From Methyloprofundus sp. (GTDB lineage Bacteria > Pseudomonadota > Gammaproteobacteria > Methylococcales > Methylomonadaceae): 35,039 nucleotides of DNA. The DNA is taken from positions 1-35,039 of the forward strand of contig DUBW01000017.1 in NCBI GenBank assembly GCA_012960135.1, written 5' to 3'. This document shows positions 1-8,324 of the stretch, piece after piece (positions within the stretch are counted from its first letter, which is position 1; every line of letters starts with the position of its first letter). Under the pieces are notes generated by a model. It did not search any database. It was not told the DNA's origin and worked only from the letters and a program-made list of their open reading frames with translations. Position numbers and translations under genes: made by a program.

Positions 1-154
1 TATAGGAATAGGCTATCCGGCTATTTTGATACTCAGACTGAAAAGCGGCTAAAAAACGCTGGTAATTCGCCTCAAATAGAGTGGGGTTCATCAGGTAGAA
101 TGAATCACCGTATTGCTGAGCTATTTCGTCGATTGTATTCCAGGATAAACTCAT
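1..154 (-). CDS. Fold-type III PLP-dependent decarboxylase, N-terminal fragment
   Basis: Only the first 51 codons are inside the window; the gene runs off the left edge. The ATG at 154 lies 8 nt after the stop of the upstream ATP-grasp gene, so the two are probably co-transcribed and translationally coupled. Visible residues include an IDEIAQQYGDSFYLMNP start and a stretch ending RIAYSY. This matches the opening of the ornithine/diaminopimelate/arginine decarboxylase superfamily, where the protein begins with a 'YGTPxYVYD'-like strand and the next residues after '(V/I)AYxx' would be the K-x-N carrying the PLP lysine. That lysine lies just outside the window, so catalytic competence cannot be judged. 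The substrate is unknown. In known clusters such enzymes decarboxylate amino acids or amino-acyl carriers. Confidence 0.6.
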   Translation of the reverse strand, partial: MSLSWNTIDEIAQQYGDSFYLMNPTLFEANYQRFLAAFQSEYQNSRIAYSY

Positions 155-162
155 TATTGTCG

Positions 163-1374
163 TTAATTACTAGGTTTGAGGTCTGATTCTATGCTTAACT
201 GGAATGCGTCTTGCAGACGTGTGATCATGTTTTGGTAATTGCTTTCAGGTGGGCAATAAAACAGCGCATAGCCCAGGCTATTGCCGCTGTGCTCAAAGGC
301 AGGGATATGGTCACCAATCTGGTAGTTATAGCGGCACTCTATCAGTTCGGGGAAGGTGTTTTTTAAGTCCTCAACCGGAGTGATATAGTTCAGTTTTCCT
401 GCTGTTTCACTACCAAAAATCAGGGAAGCACAAGGCGTGAGTGAATCAGGCTGTTCCGGAATATTGCAAGGTTTGCCCAATGCATAGTTAATGGTCATAC
501 CAATTACGTCTATGCCGGAGCTATAGTAAATTAATTCGGGTATACCATTACCGCCTAATCGCGGGCTCATTTCAATAACAGTTATACGATCGCTAGAAAT
601 TTTTACATCAAAATCAATAGGGCCATCAAAGTAGCCGATGGCATGGCAGTTTTTTTCGATTTCGCTAAAAATACGTTGCTGGTCTACCGGCTTGATATTA
701 GTCGGAAAGTAGTGACCCGTAGGGATAAAGCCTTGTTTAAATTTCTGGCTAATTAGTGCATGCAATTGACCATTAATTAAAAAGCCATCGCCGCTAACAT
801 CAATGCCTTCGACAAATTCCTCAATGCTGACAGTATTTGCACGCGAAAAACTCTGCGCATACGTAAATGCATGGTGACAGAGGTCTGGGTTGAGTGTATC
901 AAGTTTGACCAAGCCGCGTGAGCCAGAGGTATCGGCCGGCTTAAATATTACGGGCACTGATAACTGGCTATAGTGCTTGTTCAGGTGGTCAATATTTTGG
1001 GCAATAAAAAACCAGGGGCAGTCAAGTTGCTGCCGATCCTGAAATTGGCGAAACAGTGCTTTATTAGATAAGGTTTCGGCAATACTCAGTTTGCAGGCTG
1101 TCAAATTGAGATGACCGGCAACATAAGCGACTGTGGGAGTAGCAATATCGGAAGCAAAAGTGACAATGCCATCAATCTCCAAGTCCTTTGCATAGGCGAG
1201 GACAGCTTCGCGATCTGCGGTACTGCAGTTGATGCTCTGATGGGAATGTCGGTGGCCAATATTATCCGGGATATTGTCTACAGTAATAACAAAGCAATTG
1301 AGTTCCAGCGCTTTTAAAATGATAGGTAGCTGAGTATTGCTGGCACCTAAAACTAATAATCTGGGTTGCTTCAT
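163..1374 (-). CDS. ATP-grasp superfamily carboxylate-amine ligase-like protein
   Basis: A 403-residue protein with the layout of a stand-alone ATP-grasp ligase. The N-terminal pre-ATP-grasp domain opens with a nucleotide-fold strand and loop (LLVLGASNTQL, about residues 6-16). A central ATP-binding strand reads VIFKPADTSGSRG (about 142-154). The C-terminal half carries the metal-binding motif IEMSPRLGGNG. Enzymes of this superfamily activate a carboxylate as acyl-phosphate and couple it to an amine or other nucleophile. It is followed 8 nt later by a PLP decarboxylase and sits divergent from a glycosyltransferase, which suggests that it makes or attaches an amino-acid-like substituent for a surface glycan; that role is inference. 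No strong Shine-Dalgarno precedes the ATG at 1374. Substrate unknown. Confidence 0.75.
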   Translation of the reverse strand: MKQPRLLVLGASNTQLPIILKALELNCFVITVDNIPDNIGHRHSHQSINCSTADREAVLAYAKDLEIDGIVTFASDIATPTVAYVAGHLNLTACKLSIAETLSNKALFRQFQDRQQLDCPWFFIAQNIDHLNKHYSQLSVPVIFKPADTSGSRGLVKLDTLNPDLCHHAFTYAQSFSRANTVSIEEFVEGIDVSGDGFLINGQLHALISQKFKQGFIPTGHYFPTNIKPVDQQRIFSEIEKNCHAIGYFDGPIDFDVKISSDRITVIEMSPRLGGNGIPELIYYSSGIDVIGMTINYALGKPCNIPEQPDSLTPCASLIFGSETAGKLNYITPVEDLKNTFPELIECRYNYQIGDHIPAFEHSGNSLGYALFYCPPESNYQNMITRLQDAFQLSIESDLKPSN

Positions 1375-1604
1375 TGATTCTGTTAAATAAGGTTAACTAG
1401 GTACAAGACTGGTCGAGGGGCTAATAGTATGATTGACTGCAAATTATCCCATATCTAAACTTTTATAACTATTGGGCATTAAAATTCAATTGCTTTAAAA
1501 TGTCTGTTTGCACTTGAAAATAGGGTTTAAGAAATATTGAAATACAGTATGATATTTTTCAATTGATTCCAGTTCTCCTGCTTACATCGTCCAAATACTG
1601 AATT

Positions 1605-2531
1605 ATGCAACTTTCCATCGTAAGTACCCTATATTATTCAGAGCCGTATCTAGAAGAGTTTGTTGAGCGTATTTGCGCCAGTGTAGAGCAGATAAGTAAC
1701 GATTATGAATTGATTCTAGTCAATGATGGCTCACCCGATGATTCCCTGCACAAAGCTTTAAGCTTACAACAACAGTATGCGCGGCTGAAAATTGTCGATT
1801 TATCACGCAATTTCGGACATCATGAAGCAGGTATGACAGGTCTGGAACAAGCGCAAGGTGAGTATGTTTTTCTGATTGATTCCGATTTAGAAGAAGCGCC
1901 CGAATTAATGCTGGATTTCTGGCAGGCTATGCAGAATGATCAGAATGTCGATGTTATTTATGGTGTGCAGGAGCAACGTAAGGGGAAGTGGTTCGAGCAG
2001 TTTACAGGGTATCTGTTTTATATTATTTTTAATAGGCTCAGTCCTGTGAAAATATCGACTAATGCTCTAACCGTTCGATTAATGAAAAAAAACTACGTCC
2101 AGGCGGTTACTCAATATCAGGAAAGAAGTTTGTTTGTCGCGGGCATTATGGCACATGCGGGTTTTAATCAACAGCCATGGGTGGTAACAAAAACATCCAA
2201 AGAAAGTAGCAGTTATACCTTTGCCAAACGACTCAGGCTGTTTCTTACCTGTATCACTTCATTCTCTACAAAGCCATTGGAATATTTGTTTAGCCTGGGC
2301 TGTGGTCTCTTGTTGCTGAGCATTCTTGCAATGCTCGTTGTTGGTTTTAACTATTTAATCTTTTCTGCTAGTATTTCTACTATTACTGCGATTTTTCTAG
2401 CGGCGGGCCTAGTAATAGGGAGTGTTGTCAGTTGCACTGGTTTACTCGGCCTATATCTTGCCCCTATGGTGACTGAAATAAAACAAAGACCGCGCACTCT
2501 GATTAAGACGATTTTCCCGGGTGTGGATTGA
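1605..2531 (+). CDS. GT2 family glycosyltransferase with two C-terminal membrane helices (ArnC/DPM1-like)
   Basis: The 308-residue protein has a GT-A catalytic domain at residues 1-210 and two hydrophobic helices near 229-253 and 259-288. Family signatures are SIVSTLYYSE at the N-terminus, LVNDGSPDDS (38-47), LSRNFGHHEAG (66-76) and the DxD-type metal site IDSDLEEAP (91-99). This architecture is that of polyisoprenyl-phosphate glycosyltransferases such as ArnC, GtrB and DPM1, which move a sugar from a nucleotide donor to undecaprenyl phosphate on the inner leaflet. It is divergent from the ATP-grasp gene across a 230-bp spacer. Its sugar cannot be read from sequence; the aminotransferase in the same locus suggests an amino sugar. 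A candidate terminator follows its stop. Confidence 0.85.
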   Translation: MQLSIVSTLYYSEPYLEEFVERICASVEQISNDYELILVNDGSPDDSLHKALSLQQQYARLKIVDLSRNFGHHEAGMTGLEQAQGEYVFLIDSDLEEAPELMLDFWQAMQNDQNVDVIYGVQEQRKGKWFEQFTGYLFYIIFNRLSPVKISTNALTVRLMKKNYVQAVTQYQERSLFVAGIMAHAGFNQQPWVVTKTSKESSSYTFAKRLRLFLTCITSFSTKPLEYLFSLGCGLLLLSILAMLVVGFNYLIFSASISTITAIFLAAGLVIGSVVSCTGLLGLYLAPMVTEIKQRPRTLIKTIFPGVD

Positions 2532-2535
2532 TACG

Positions 2536-2595
2536 CTCTTGTTATCGGGCGGGCCACAAAGCGTACCCGATAACGTGACGCTCAAGAGTGTTTTT
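2536..2595 (+). terminator. Candidate intrinsic terminator after the GT2 gene
   Basis: A 9-bp perfect inverted repeat (gttatcggg at 2541-2549 and cccgataac at 2566-2574) is nested in an outer short match (ctcttg 2536-2541, caagag 2583-2588). It is followed by a run of five T at 2591-2595. The position, directly behind the stop of the glycosyltransferase, fits transcription termination. The loop is long and the stem is not directly next to the T run, so efficiency is doubtful. Confidence 0.45.
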
Positions 2596-3046
2596 GAGAG
2601 TGTTAAGCGGAAAATAAACCTGATGTTAAAAAAGCGAAGGTGGTCACTGTGAGGCTAGGCTCTACTAGAGAGAATGAAGTCAAATTACGGAGTGCATAAG
2701 CTTGCGAAAAGTAAGGTTTGACGTGGAAAAATATGATGTTTCTTTTCAAAGTCTGTCGGGGGAATAAAAAAATCAGAATGATCAAAAGGGAGTCCCCGAC
2801 GCTACAATATTGAGTGCTGAGAAAGGAAGCTTGGATGGCTACCACGAAAATATCTTCATAATTCTGACCTTTACTACTTAAAAATGAACAGAGCTGTTTT
2901 TCAAGGCCCTGAAAGTTATGAACACTGCGTAATGCAATTGGAATATTAAAGCTTATTTCTCAAGGATAAGAGGACTTTAGAAATGAAAAATTCATTTCTA
3001 AAGAGGATGTTTTTTTCTGGGTTGGAAAAGTTAGTAGATTCAGAAA
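2596..3046. other. Gene-poor spacer before a broken ParE-like toxin
   Basis: No convincing gene is seen here. A minus-strand open frame at 2603-2845 has no recognisable motif and no ribosome binding site. Just before 3047 the plus-strand frame reading FISKEDVFFWV (about 2990-3022) resembles the C-terminal part of small antitoxins that precede ParE/RelE toxins (compare 'FISHEDVxxWV'). It has a stop shortly upstream and runs into the toxin frame, so at best it is a relic of the antitoxin. A 7-bp inverted repeat gtcgggg/ccccgac (2755-2761, 2794-2800) is also present. Confidence 0.4.
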
Positions 3047-3386
3047 ATGGCTAAAAACTATAATGTTATTTCGGCTAAAATTGCGAACGAAGATTTGATA
3101 GAGATCATTAAGGTTATTAAATTGGATAGCCCTAATGCAGCAAAAAACACCCTTAATAAGATTAAAAAGAAGTCATTTTCACTTGATTCCTTCCCTCAAA
3201 GAGGCCAAGATGTTCCTGAACTTAAAGAACAAGGAATCTTTCAATATCAAGAATTAATCATTCAGCCATGGAAGGATGATTTATAGAGTTTGTAGCAGTA
3301 CGGTTTATGTTTTGTCCATTGTTGATGCTAGAAGAAATGTAGAAGACATATTATTAAATCGATTTATTAGGGATGGTCGTAAGTAA
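3047..3386 (+). pseudogene. ParE/RelE-family toxin, frameshifted
   Basis: The first 75 codons give a typical ParE-like protein: an ANEDLIEII helix, SPNAAKNTLNKI, then FPQRGQDVPEL and YQELIIQPW. After W75 the frame reads KDDL and stops at 3286. Shifting by one base at 3272-3273 (one A too many in tggaagg) restores the family's usual continuation: RMIYRVCSSTVYVLSIVDAR, then R-N-V-E-D-I-L and an FIRDGRK ending with stop TAA at 3384-3386. The toxin therefore has an intact C-terminus in the wrong frame. The cognate antitoxin, normally directly upstream, is not present as an intact gene. ParE-family proteins poison gyrase and RelE relatives cleave mRNA; this copy should be inactive unless the insertion is a sequencing error. 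Confidence 0.8.
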
Positions 3387-3672
3387 TATGTTTAGATGTT
3401 TTGGTACAAAGACCACCACATCAGGATATATCGCACCCTTTGATGTATCTGGAGTTACGCACAATCAACTACTTTAAATATATTAAATGCTGTTGAAGAG
3501 TCAAGAAAAGGCTAATCAGGTTTGCAGTTGATCATCGGTAATATTACTCATTTCAAAGGTCTTTTTTATCCTGGTTCTGAGCGTTGCCAGAGGTCATTGA
3601 GCGTCTGCCCGCATCAACTGAACTTGGTGTGATCTATGTTGCTGGTATATAAACTTTTCATATTTGAGATTA

Positions 3673-4866
3673 ATGCATAAGGAATCTAAGCAAGCACATC
3701 AAGCCCACCTGGATTCTCTGCGTGGTATAGCAGCAATAATAATTGTCATTACCCATTATATTGGAGCTTTTTTCCCTTTTGCAGCCTTTGCAAATCAGGG
3801 GAGTTATCAGCAAAAGCACTTATTAGAAGAAATTTTCTTTTATCCTCCTTTTGGGCTGGTTATAGCGGGTCATCTGGCTGTTTGTCTGTTTTTTATCCTG
3901 AGTGGTTATGTGCTTAGTTATAATTATTTGGGGACTCCTGGAAAGAAAATAAAATTGTTGGCCGCGATTGCAAAGCGACCTATTAGATTAGGTGGGGTTG
4001 TTTTAGCGACTACCATTTTAAGTGCCCTACTCTGGGCGAATAACTTATATTATAATGCTCAGTTGGTTGAAATAACTACGTCGAAGCCCTGGTTTTTTGA
4101 TTTATGGAGAGGGCAGTTTGCCTTAAAATATTTCCTGATTAATACGGGTAGTTCATTATTTGATAGTGCCGATATTTATAATATTTCACTATGGACCATA
4201 CAGGTTGAATTATATGGATCTATACTGGTTTTTTTGACGCTGATATTGTTTGCTAATTTTAAGTATAGGTGGGTCGTTTTTTCTATATTGATACTGGTTT
4301 TTGCAAAAAGCTTTTATCAGGGGTTTTTTTTAGGGATGCTACTTGCGGATTTGGTTAAACATAAACCGGTTGAACTTTCCGTTAGGCTGAAACAAACGAT
4401 AGCCGTTTTATTAGGGTTGATGTTTTTTTATCTGGGCTCCTATCCGCATTACGCAAATATAGAATATATAAAAACCACCGTGTATCATTGGCTGCCTGCT
4501 GATACTGGATATGAAGGCGGCTATCCTATGCTTGCAGCTTTATTGTTGTTCTGCTTTATCTGTTTGAATGATCGAGTAAAAAAGGGCTTGCAGTTACCTG
4601 TATTTAAATATCTAGGGAAGGTATCTTATGGCGTGTATGGTGTGCATATATTGGTGATTGGTTCGCTGTCATCCTGGTTGTTTTTATTGTGTTATCAGCA
4701 GGTAGGCTACCTGGGGGCATTTATAATCGCTTTTGCTGGGGGTTTAACTGTCATCATTGCAACAGGCCACTTAATCACGGTTTATGTGGATAAGCCAGCT
4801 ATCAGACTGGCTAATTATGTCGGCAATAAATTCGTGGCTGCGTTGCAGGCTTTTTTTAAAATATAA
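3673..4866 (+). CDS. Acyltransferase 3 family membrane protein (OafA-like)
   Basis: A polytopic membrane protein of about 397 residues. The N-terminus carries the family signature LDSLRGIAAIIIVITHY, containing the Arg and the conserved His of membrane O-acyltransferases. A second conserved block, FFILSGYVLSYNYL, follows. Near the C-terminus YLGKVSYGVYGVH is the usual 'lG+iSYgiYl.H' motif. These enzymes transfer acetyl or other acyl groups onto extracytoplasmic sugars of O-antigen or exopolysaccharide. I place the start at the ATG at 3673, preceded by GAGAT; an in-frame TTG at 3664 would add three residues. The 286 bp upstream contain nothing I recognise. The gene is followed after 35 bp by an acetyltransferase and probably forms a unit with it. 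Acyl donor and acceptor are unknown. Confidence 0.85.
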   Translation: MHKESKQAHQAHLDSLRGIAAIIIVITHYIGAFFPFAAFANQGSYQQKHLLEEIFFYPPFGLVIAGHLAVCLFFILSGYVLSYNYLGTPGKKIKLLAAIAKRPIRLGGVVLATTILSALLWANNLYYNAQLVEITTSKPWFFDLWRGQFALKYFLINTGSSLFDSADIYNISLWTIQVELYGSILVFLTLILFANFKYRWVVFSILILVFAKSFYQGFFLGMLLADLVKHKPVELSVRLKQTIAVLLGLMFFYLGSYPHYANIEYIKTTVYHWLPADTGYEGGYPMLAALLLFCFICLNDRVKKGLQLPVFKYLGKVSYGVYGVHILVIGSLSSWLFLLCYQQVGYLGAFIIAFAGGLTVIIATGHLITVYVDKPAIRLANYVGNKFVAALQAFFKI

Positions 4867-4901
4867 AAGAATCTAACATCATTACTTATTTGGAAAGGAA
4901 T

Positions 4902-5567
4902 ATGCCAGAGAAAATTGTTATTTATGGAGTGAGTGCATTTGCAGAAATGATGTATCACAATTTCACGCGCTATAGTGAGTATAGAGTCGTCGCCTTTTGT
5001 GTAGATCAGGAATATATGCAGGAATCCTCTTTTTGCCATCTGCCGGTGGTTGCTTTTGAAGAGATGGCGGAATTATACCCGGCAAAGGATTATAAGATGT
5101 TTGTTGCCATTGGTTTTAGTCGTATGCGTAACCGGGCATTAATGTTTGATAAAGCCAAGGCTAAAGGCTATCAACTGGTAAATTATATTAGCCCTCAAGC
5201 CATTATTCGTGAGGACTTAGTGATTGGTGAAAATAATGTTATTCAATCTAGTACCGATATCGATATTTTTGTCAGCATAGGCAATAACAATGTTTTCTGG
5301 ACCGGCTGTATACTGGGGCATAATGTAGTCGTGGGTAATCATAACTATGTATCGGGTAATTGCGGTCTGGGCGGGAATTGTGTGATTGGTGATGCCTGTT
5401 TTATCGGTAATGCGGCGTGTATGGTAAATAATATTAATATTGCCGATGAAACCTACTTGGTGGCCGGCGCTATTATCGTTAGAAGTACCGAAAAATCTTG
5501 CCAGTACCATGGTAATCCCTCCAAGCGGGTTGCTCGCCATGCAGATGCCGGTATTGTTATTACATAA
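4902..5567 (+). CDS. NeuD/PglD-type left-handed beta-helix acyltransferase
   Basis: The 221-residue protein has a small N-terminal nucleotide-fold domain (KIVIYGVSAFAEMM) and a C-terminal hexapeptide-repeat helix from about residue 95 (isoleucine/valine-x-G-x-N/D repeats such as VIGENNVI and VSIGNNNVF). It ends with the GNPSKRVA motif typical of sugar O/N-acetyltransferases. A His in the ILGHNVVVGNH coil is the likely catalytic base. The ATG at 4902 is preceded by AAGGAAT, a good ribosome site, so the upstream in-frame TTG at 4890 is not used. PglD and NeuD relatives acetylate bacillosamine or sialic-type sugars with acetyl-CoA. Here it could N-acylate the 4-amino sugar made by the aminotransferase at 8317-9450; that link is inference. 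Confidence 0.8.
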   Translation: MPEKIVIYGVSAFAEMMYHNFTRYSEYRVVAFCVDQEYMQESSFCHLPVVAFEEMAELYPAKDYKMFVAIGFSRMRNRALMFDKAKAKGYQLVNYISPQAIIREDLVIGENNVIQSSTDIDIFVSIGNNNVFWTGCILGHNVVVGNHNYVSGNCGLGGNCVIGDACFIGNAACMVNNINIADETYLVAGAIIVRSTEKSCQYHGNPSKRVARHADAGIVIT

Positions 5568-5589
5568 AGCTGGTGCAGCAGTTTCAGAC

Positions 5590-5955
5590 TTAAGCGCGGC
5601 TGGTAATCACGATACCTAATACGATCAATGTCAGGCCGATGATTTTATAGGCATTGACCGATTCTTCAAAGACAAACACCGAGAACAGGAATACCAATAC
5701 AAATGCCAGGCTCATAAACGGATAGGCATAGCTGATTTCAAATTTAGTCATTGCCAGGATCCAGAAGAGCGATGCGATAAAGGCAGAGGCTAGGCCAGAC
5801 ATTAAAAACGGGTCGAGAAATAATTTGGCCAAAAACAATAGTTTCTCGGTTAACTGCAGGGGCACGGCATCATATTGCGCAATACGCCATTTCAGCATTA
5901 ACTGGCCGTAGACAGTAAATGCAATCGTGCCGAAGATGTAGAAATATCCGATCAT
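5590..5955 (-). CDS. EmrE/EamA-type small transporter (ArnE/ArnF-like)
   Basis: A 121-residue protein with four predicted membrane helices: residues about 3-22, 44-67, 74-93 and 98-118. The ending (KIIGLTLIVLGIVITSRA) and the E in FVFEESVNAYK are typical of the small multidrug resistance/EamA superfamily. The length matches the half-size subunits ArnE and ArnF, which flip undecaprenyl-phosphate-aminoarabinose across the inner membrane. It is the last gene of a minus-strand unit, 14 bp behind the GT-C-like protein. Flipping of a lipid-linked sugar is the likely job in this context; a drug or cation exporter role cannot be excluded from sequence. It converges with the acetyltransferase gene, 22 bp apart. 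Confidence 0.75.
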   Translation of the reverse strand: MIGYFYIFGTIAFTVYGQLMLKWRIAQYDAVPLQLTEKLLFLAKLFLDPFLMSGLASAFIASLFWILAMTKFEISYAYPFMSLAFVLVFLFSVFVFEESVNAYKIIGLTLIVLGIVITSRA

Positions 5956-5969
5956 GGTATAAAGTTTAT

Positions 5970-8324
5970 TTAGCTAAAAAGGTAGTTTAAAGCGACTACT
6001 CTGAATGAGTAAAATGAAAGTACCATTAAGGTAATGACACTGCTTATTAACACTGCTTTTTCCATACGATTCCACAGGGGGAGCATCTTCCAGAAAAAGA
6101 CCAGTAGAATTGGAATAATCGGAAATATATAGCGGCCCTGAGGCTGAAAATCATAAAGCCAGGAAAAAAGTATACTCATCAGCAGACCACCAGCAATAGC
6201 GGTGATCGTTACTGCAGTGAATAGTTTATATCGCCAGTTGGCCTTGAAGATGGCATGCCGTAACACTAATAGAATGACGATGCCGTAGATAAGCATGATA
6301 TAGGTGTAATACCATTTTGGTGAGTATTGCGCATAGTAACCATAGAGGCCTGTAAAGCTTTTGAATGTCATTTTATGCCACTGCCATTCTGGCTGGAAAA
6401 TTTCCGCCAGGCTAACCCCTTTTGCCTTTAAGCGTAAGCCCGGATAAGATTGTTCTGTTTCGGCAATCGATGGCTTAAAGTCAGGTGCCGCATGTTGCTC
6501 GGCATAGGCGATGCGCTGTTCCAGCTTGTTGCTGCCATTGATTGCATGATCTATCCCGTGACGGGCAAAAAAGATCGATGCGCCGATTAATGAAAAAAAC
6601 AGGCACTTATAGATAAATGTTTTTTTCTGTTTTACAAAGAATAACAGCTCCCATAAAAGCAACGAGAATACAAATAATATAAACAGCAGATAATTGGTTT
6701 GCTCTATGCTTAGTATGCCTAATAGAACCCCTGGAAATACAGCATCTTGCCAGCGGGCTAAAGCTCTGTCTGTATTCAGAAACCGGTTTAGTGAGCTTTG
6801 TTTGTTCGCCAGTTGCCATGCCAGTAATAGACTAATAAAAAGAACAAAACCACCGCGATTGGCATAGGCGTATAGATACCAAGTTTGCGGAGTGCACAGT
6901 AGCGGCGTTAGGAAAATCAGTAAGCGCTTGTTGCTCCAGTTCATGATGAATAACAGTAAAAATAGCAAGGCATTGAAAGCTCTGTTGATAAAGGTTTCAT
7001 CAGCAAACAATTGTTGTACAAGCAGGCTGAATTTACCGGCAAAAAAATAACTGATACCCAGATCATCCAGTCGCGAGGTTGCCCAGGGTTTCTGGTAAGC
7101 TCCGGTTGCGCGCGGGTCGCCAACTGTTGGGGGTAGCCAGTATTGACTATAATACTTTGTGGACTCTATATGTGCGCCTTCATCAGGATGAATATTATAA
7201 TCAGCCTGCCAGGCGAGGCAAAATACTAGTGCAGAGGCAAATAAAAAACAGCTTTTGATAAAGTTTTCGTAGAACAAATTCCATGTATAAGGCTTCTTTT
7301 TTTTGTAATACCAGACACTATAGAGCAGTAAAAGGTATATCCCCAGAAAAACAGCAACAGAGGGTACCAAAGTCACAGCGTTACTTTGTTTGTTGAGCAT
7401 AACTTCTGATTGCTGATAGCTTTGTTCTTTAAAACCGGGGGCGCGTATAGTTAAAGTATCCAGATTCTGTAAAGCCTGATTATTACCAGATTCTAAATAG
7501 AAAACGTCAATATTGCTAATATCTGCACTGGCTACAGAGGTTTGATTTGCTCCTGATGGAAGCTCTATTTTCTGGGCTCTGGTCGTTGATATCTTTTGTC
7601 CTTTATCACGCCAGAAGAGCTTTGCTGTTTCTGGGTTTTTCAGGTGAGTGTCCAGAGAGATGGTGGTATCGTTAAAGGTAAATAAATAGCTTAACAACAC
7701 CGAGGCTAAAATCAGAAGAATCGCTTGAGTGAGTGCTTTTTTGCGAAAAACAGTGATTGTTATCAGAGCGAATAATAGTAGATAAAAGCTGGGGTTAATA
7801 ATGTGAATGACTCTGAATTCAATTTGTGGGTCATTGCCTAAGCTCTGAAATTCGATATAAGGCCGAGAATCATCGGGTTTGTTGATTATTTTTATTTCAT
7901 TGGATTCTGAACGGTCATTAACGGGGTTTAAATCAACAGGGAAATAATGCAATGAATAAAGTTGAGTACTATATAGCTTGATGAGCGCTTGTTGATTGAC
8001 CGGGTCTATTCTAAAGCGAGTTGATTGATTAAAACCATCAATCCAGAAATGATAGCTATGCCTGCCTGCTTTTACCTGGTCAGTCCTGGATTGTGACTCA
8101 GAAAAGGAACCCAGTTCATTTGCCCAGAATACCTGTATCTCACTGTTGGTATCAGCATCCATATCAATCTTGATTAGTGAGACTGTTGATAGGTAGCCGA
8201 TAAATGACAAGATAATAAATAATAACACCAGCCATACACTTTGTTTGAAGGGGACAATACCCCGCAGTGGTCTTAGTTTTGGTTGGGTAGAAGACGTTGA
8301 TGCTGCAGAGTCAATGCTAAGCAT
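5970..8324 (-). CDS. Large GT-C-like polytopic membrane protein
   Basis: 784 residues. A membrane helix near 28-50 is followed by a roughly 130-residue soluble part, helices near 180-193 and 199-216, a second soluble part, and helices near 318-340 and 356-372. From residue 376 the sequence NIHPDEGAHIES is the acidic 'DE' loop found after the first helix of GT-C glycosyltransferases (compare DPDEGRYAE in ArnT) and also in DUF2142 membrane proteins. The second half has about eight further helices. GT-C enzymes take the sugar from a polyprenyl-phosphate donor outside the inner membrane. The ATG at 8324 overlaps the end of the aminotransferase gene by 8 bp, indicating translational coupling. The N-terminal 350 residues are an addition not seen in plain GT-C enzymes; I do not recognise the domain. 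Confidence 0.65.
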   Translation of the reverse strand: MLSIDSAASTSSTQPKLRPLRGIVPFKQSVWLVLLFIILSFIGYLSTVSLIKIDMDADTNSEIQVFWANELGSFSESQSRTDQVKAGRHSYHFWIDGFNQSTRFRIDPVNQQALIKLYSTQLYSLHYFPVDLNPVNDRSESNEIKIINKPDDSRPYIEFQSLGNDPQIEFRVIHIINPSFYLLLFALITITVFRKKALTQAILLILASVLLSYLFTFNDTTISLDTHLKNPETAKLFWRDKGQKISTTRAQKIELPSGANQTSVASADISNIDVFYLESGNNQALQNLDTLTIRAPGFKEQSYQQSEVMLNKQSNAVTLVPSVAVFLGIYLLLLYSVWYYKKKKPYTWNLFYENFIKSCFLFASALVFCLAWQADYNIHPDEGAHIESTKYYSQYWLPPTVGDPRATGAYQKPWATSRLDDLGISYFFAGKFSLLVQQLFADETFINRAFNALLFLLLFIMNWSNKRLLIFLTPLLCTPQTWYLYAYANRGGFVLFISLLLAWQLANKQSSLNRFLNTDRALARWQDAVFPGVLLGILSIEQTNYLLFILFVFSLLLWELLFFVKQKKTFIYKCLFFSLIGASIFFARHGIDHAINGSNKLEQRIAYAEQHAAPDFKPSIAETEQSYPGLRLKAKGVSLAEIFQPEWQWHKMTFKSFTGLYGYYAQYSPKWYYTYIMLIYGIVILLVLRHAIFKANWRYKLFTAVTITAIAGGLLMSILFSWLYDFQPQGRYIFPIIPILLVFFWKMLPLWNRMEKAVLISSVITLMVLSFYSFRVVALNYLFS

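Noticed and set aside
2603-2845. Minus-strand open frame of 80 codons
   Set aside because: No ribosome site, no family motif and unusual composition; lies in a spacer with other signs of decay.
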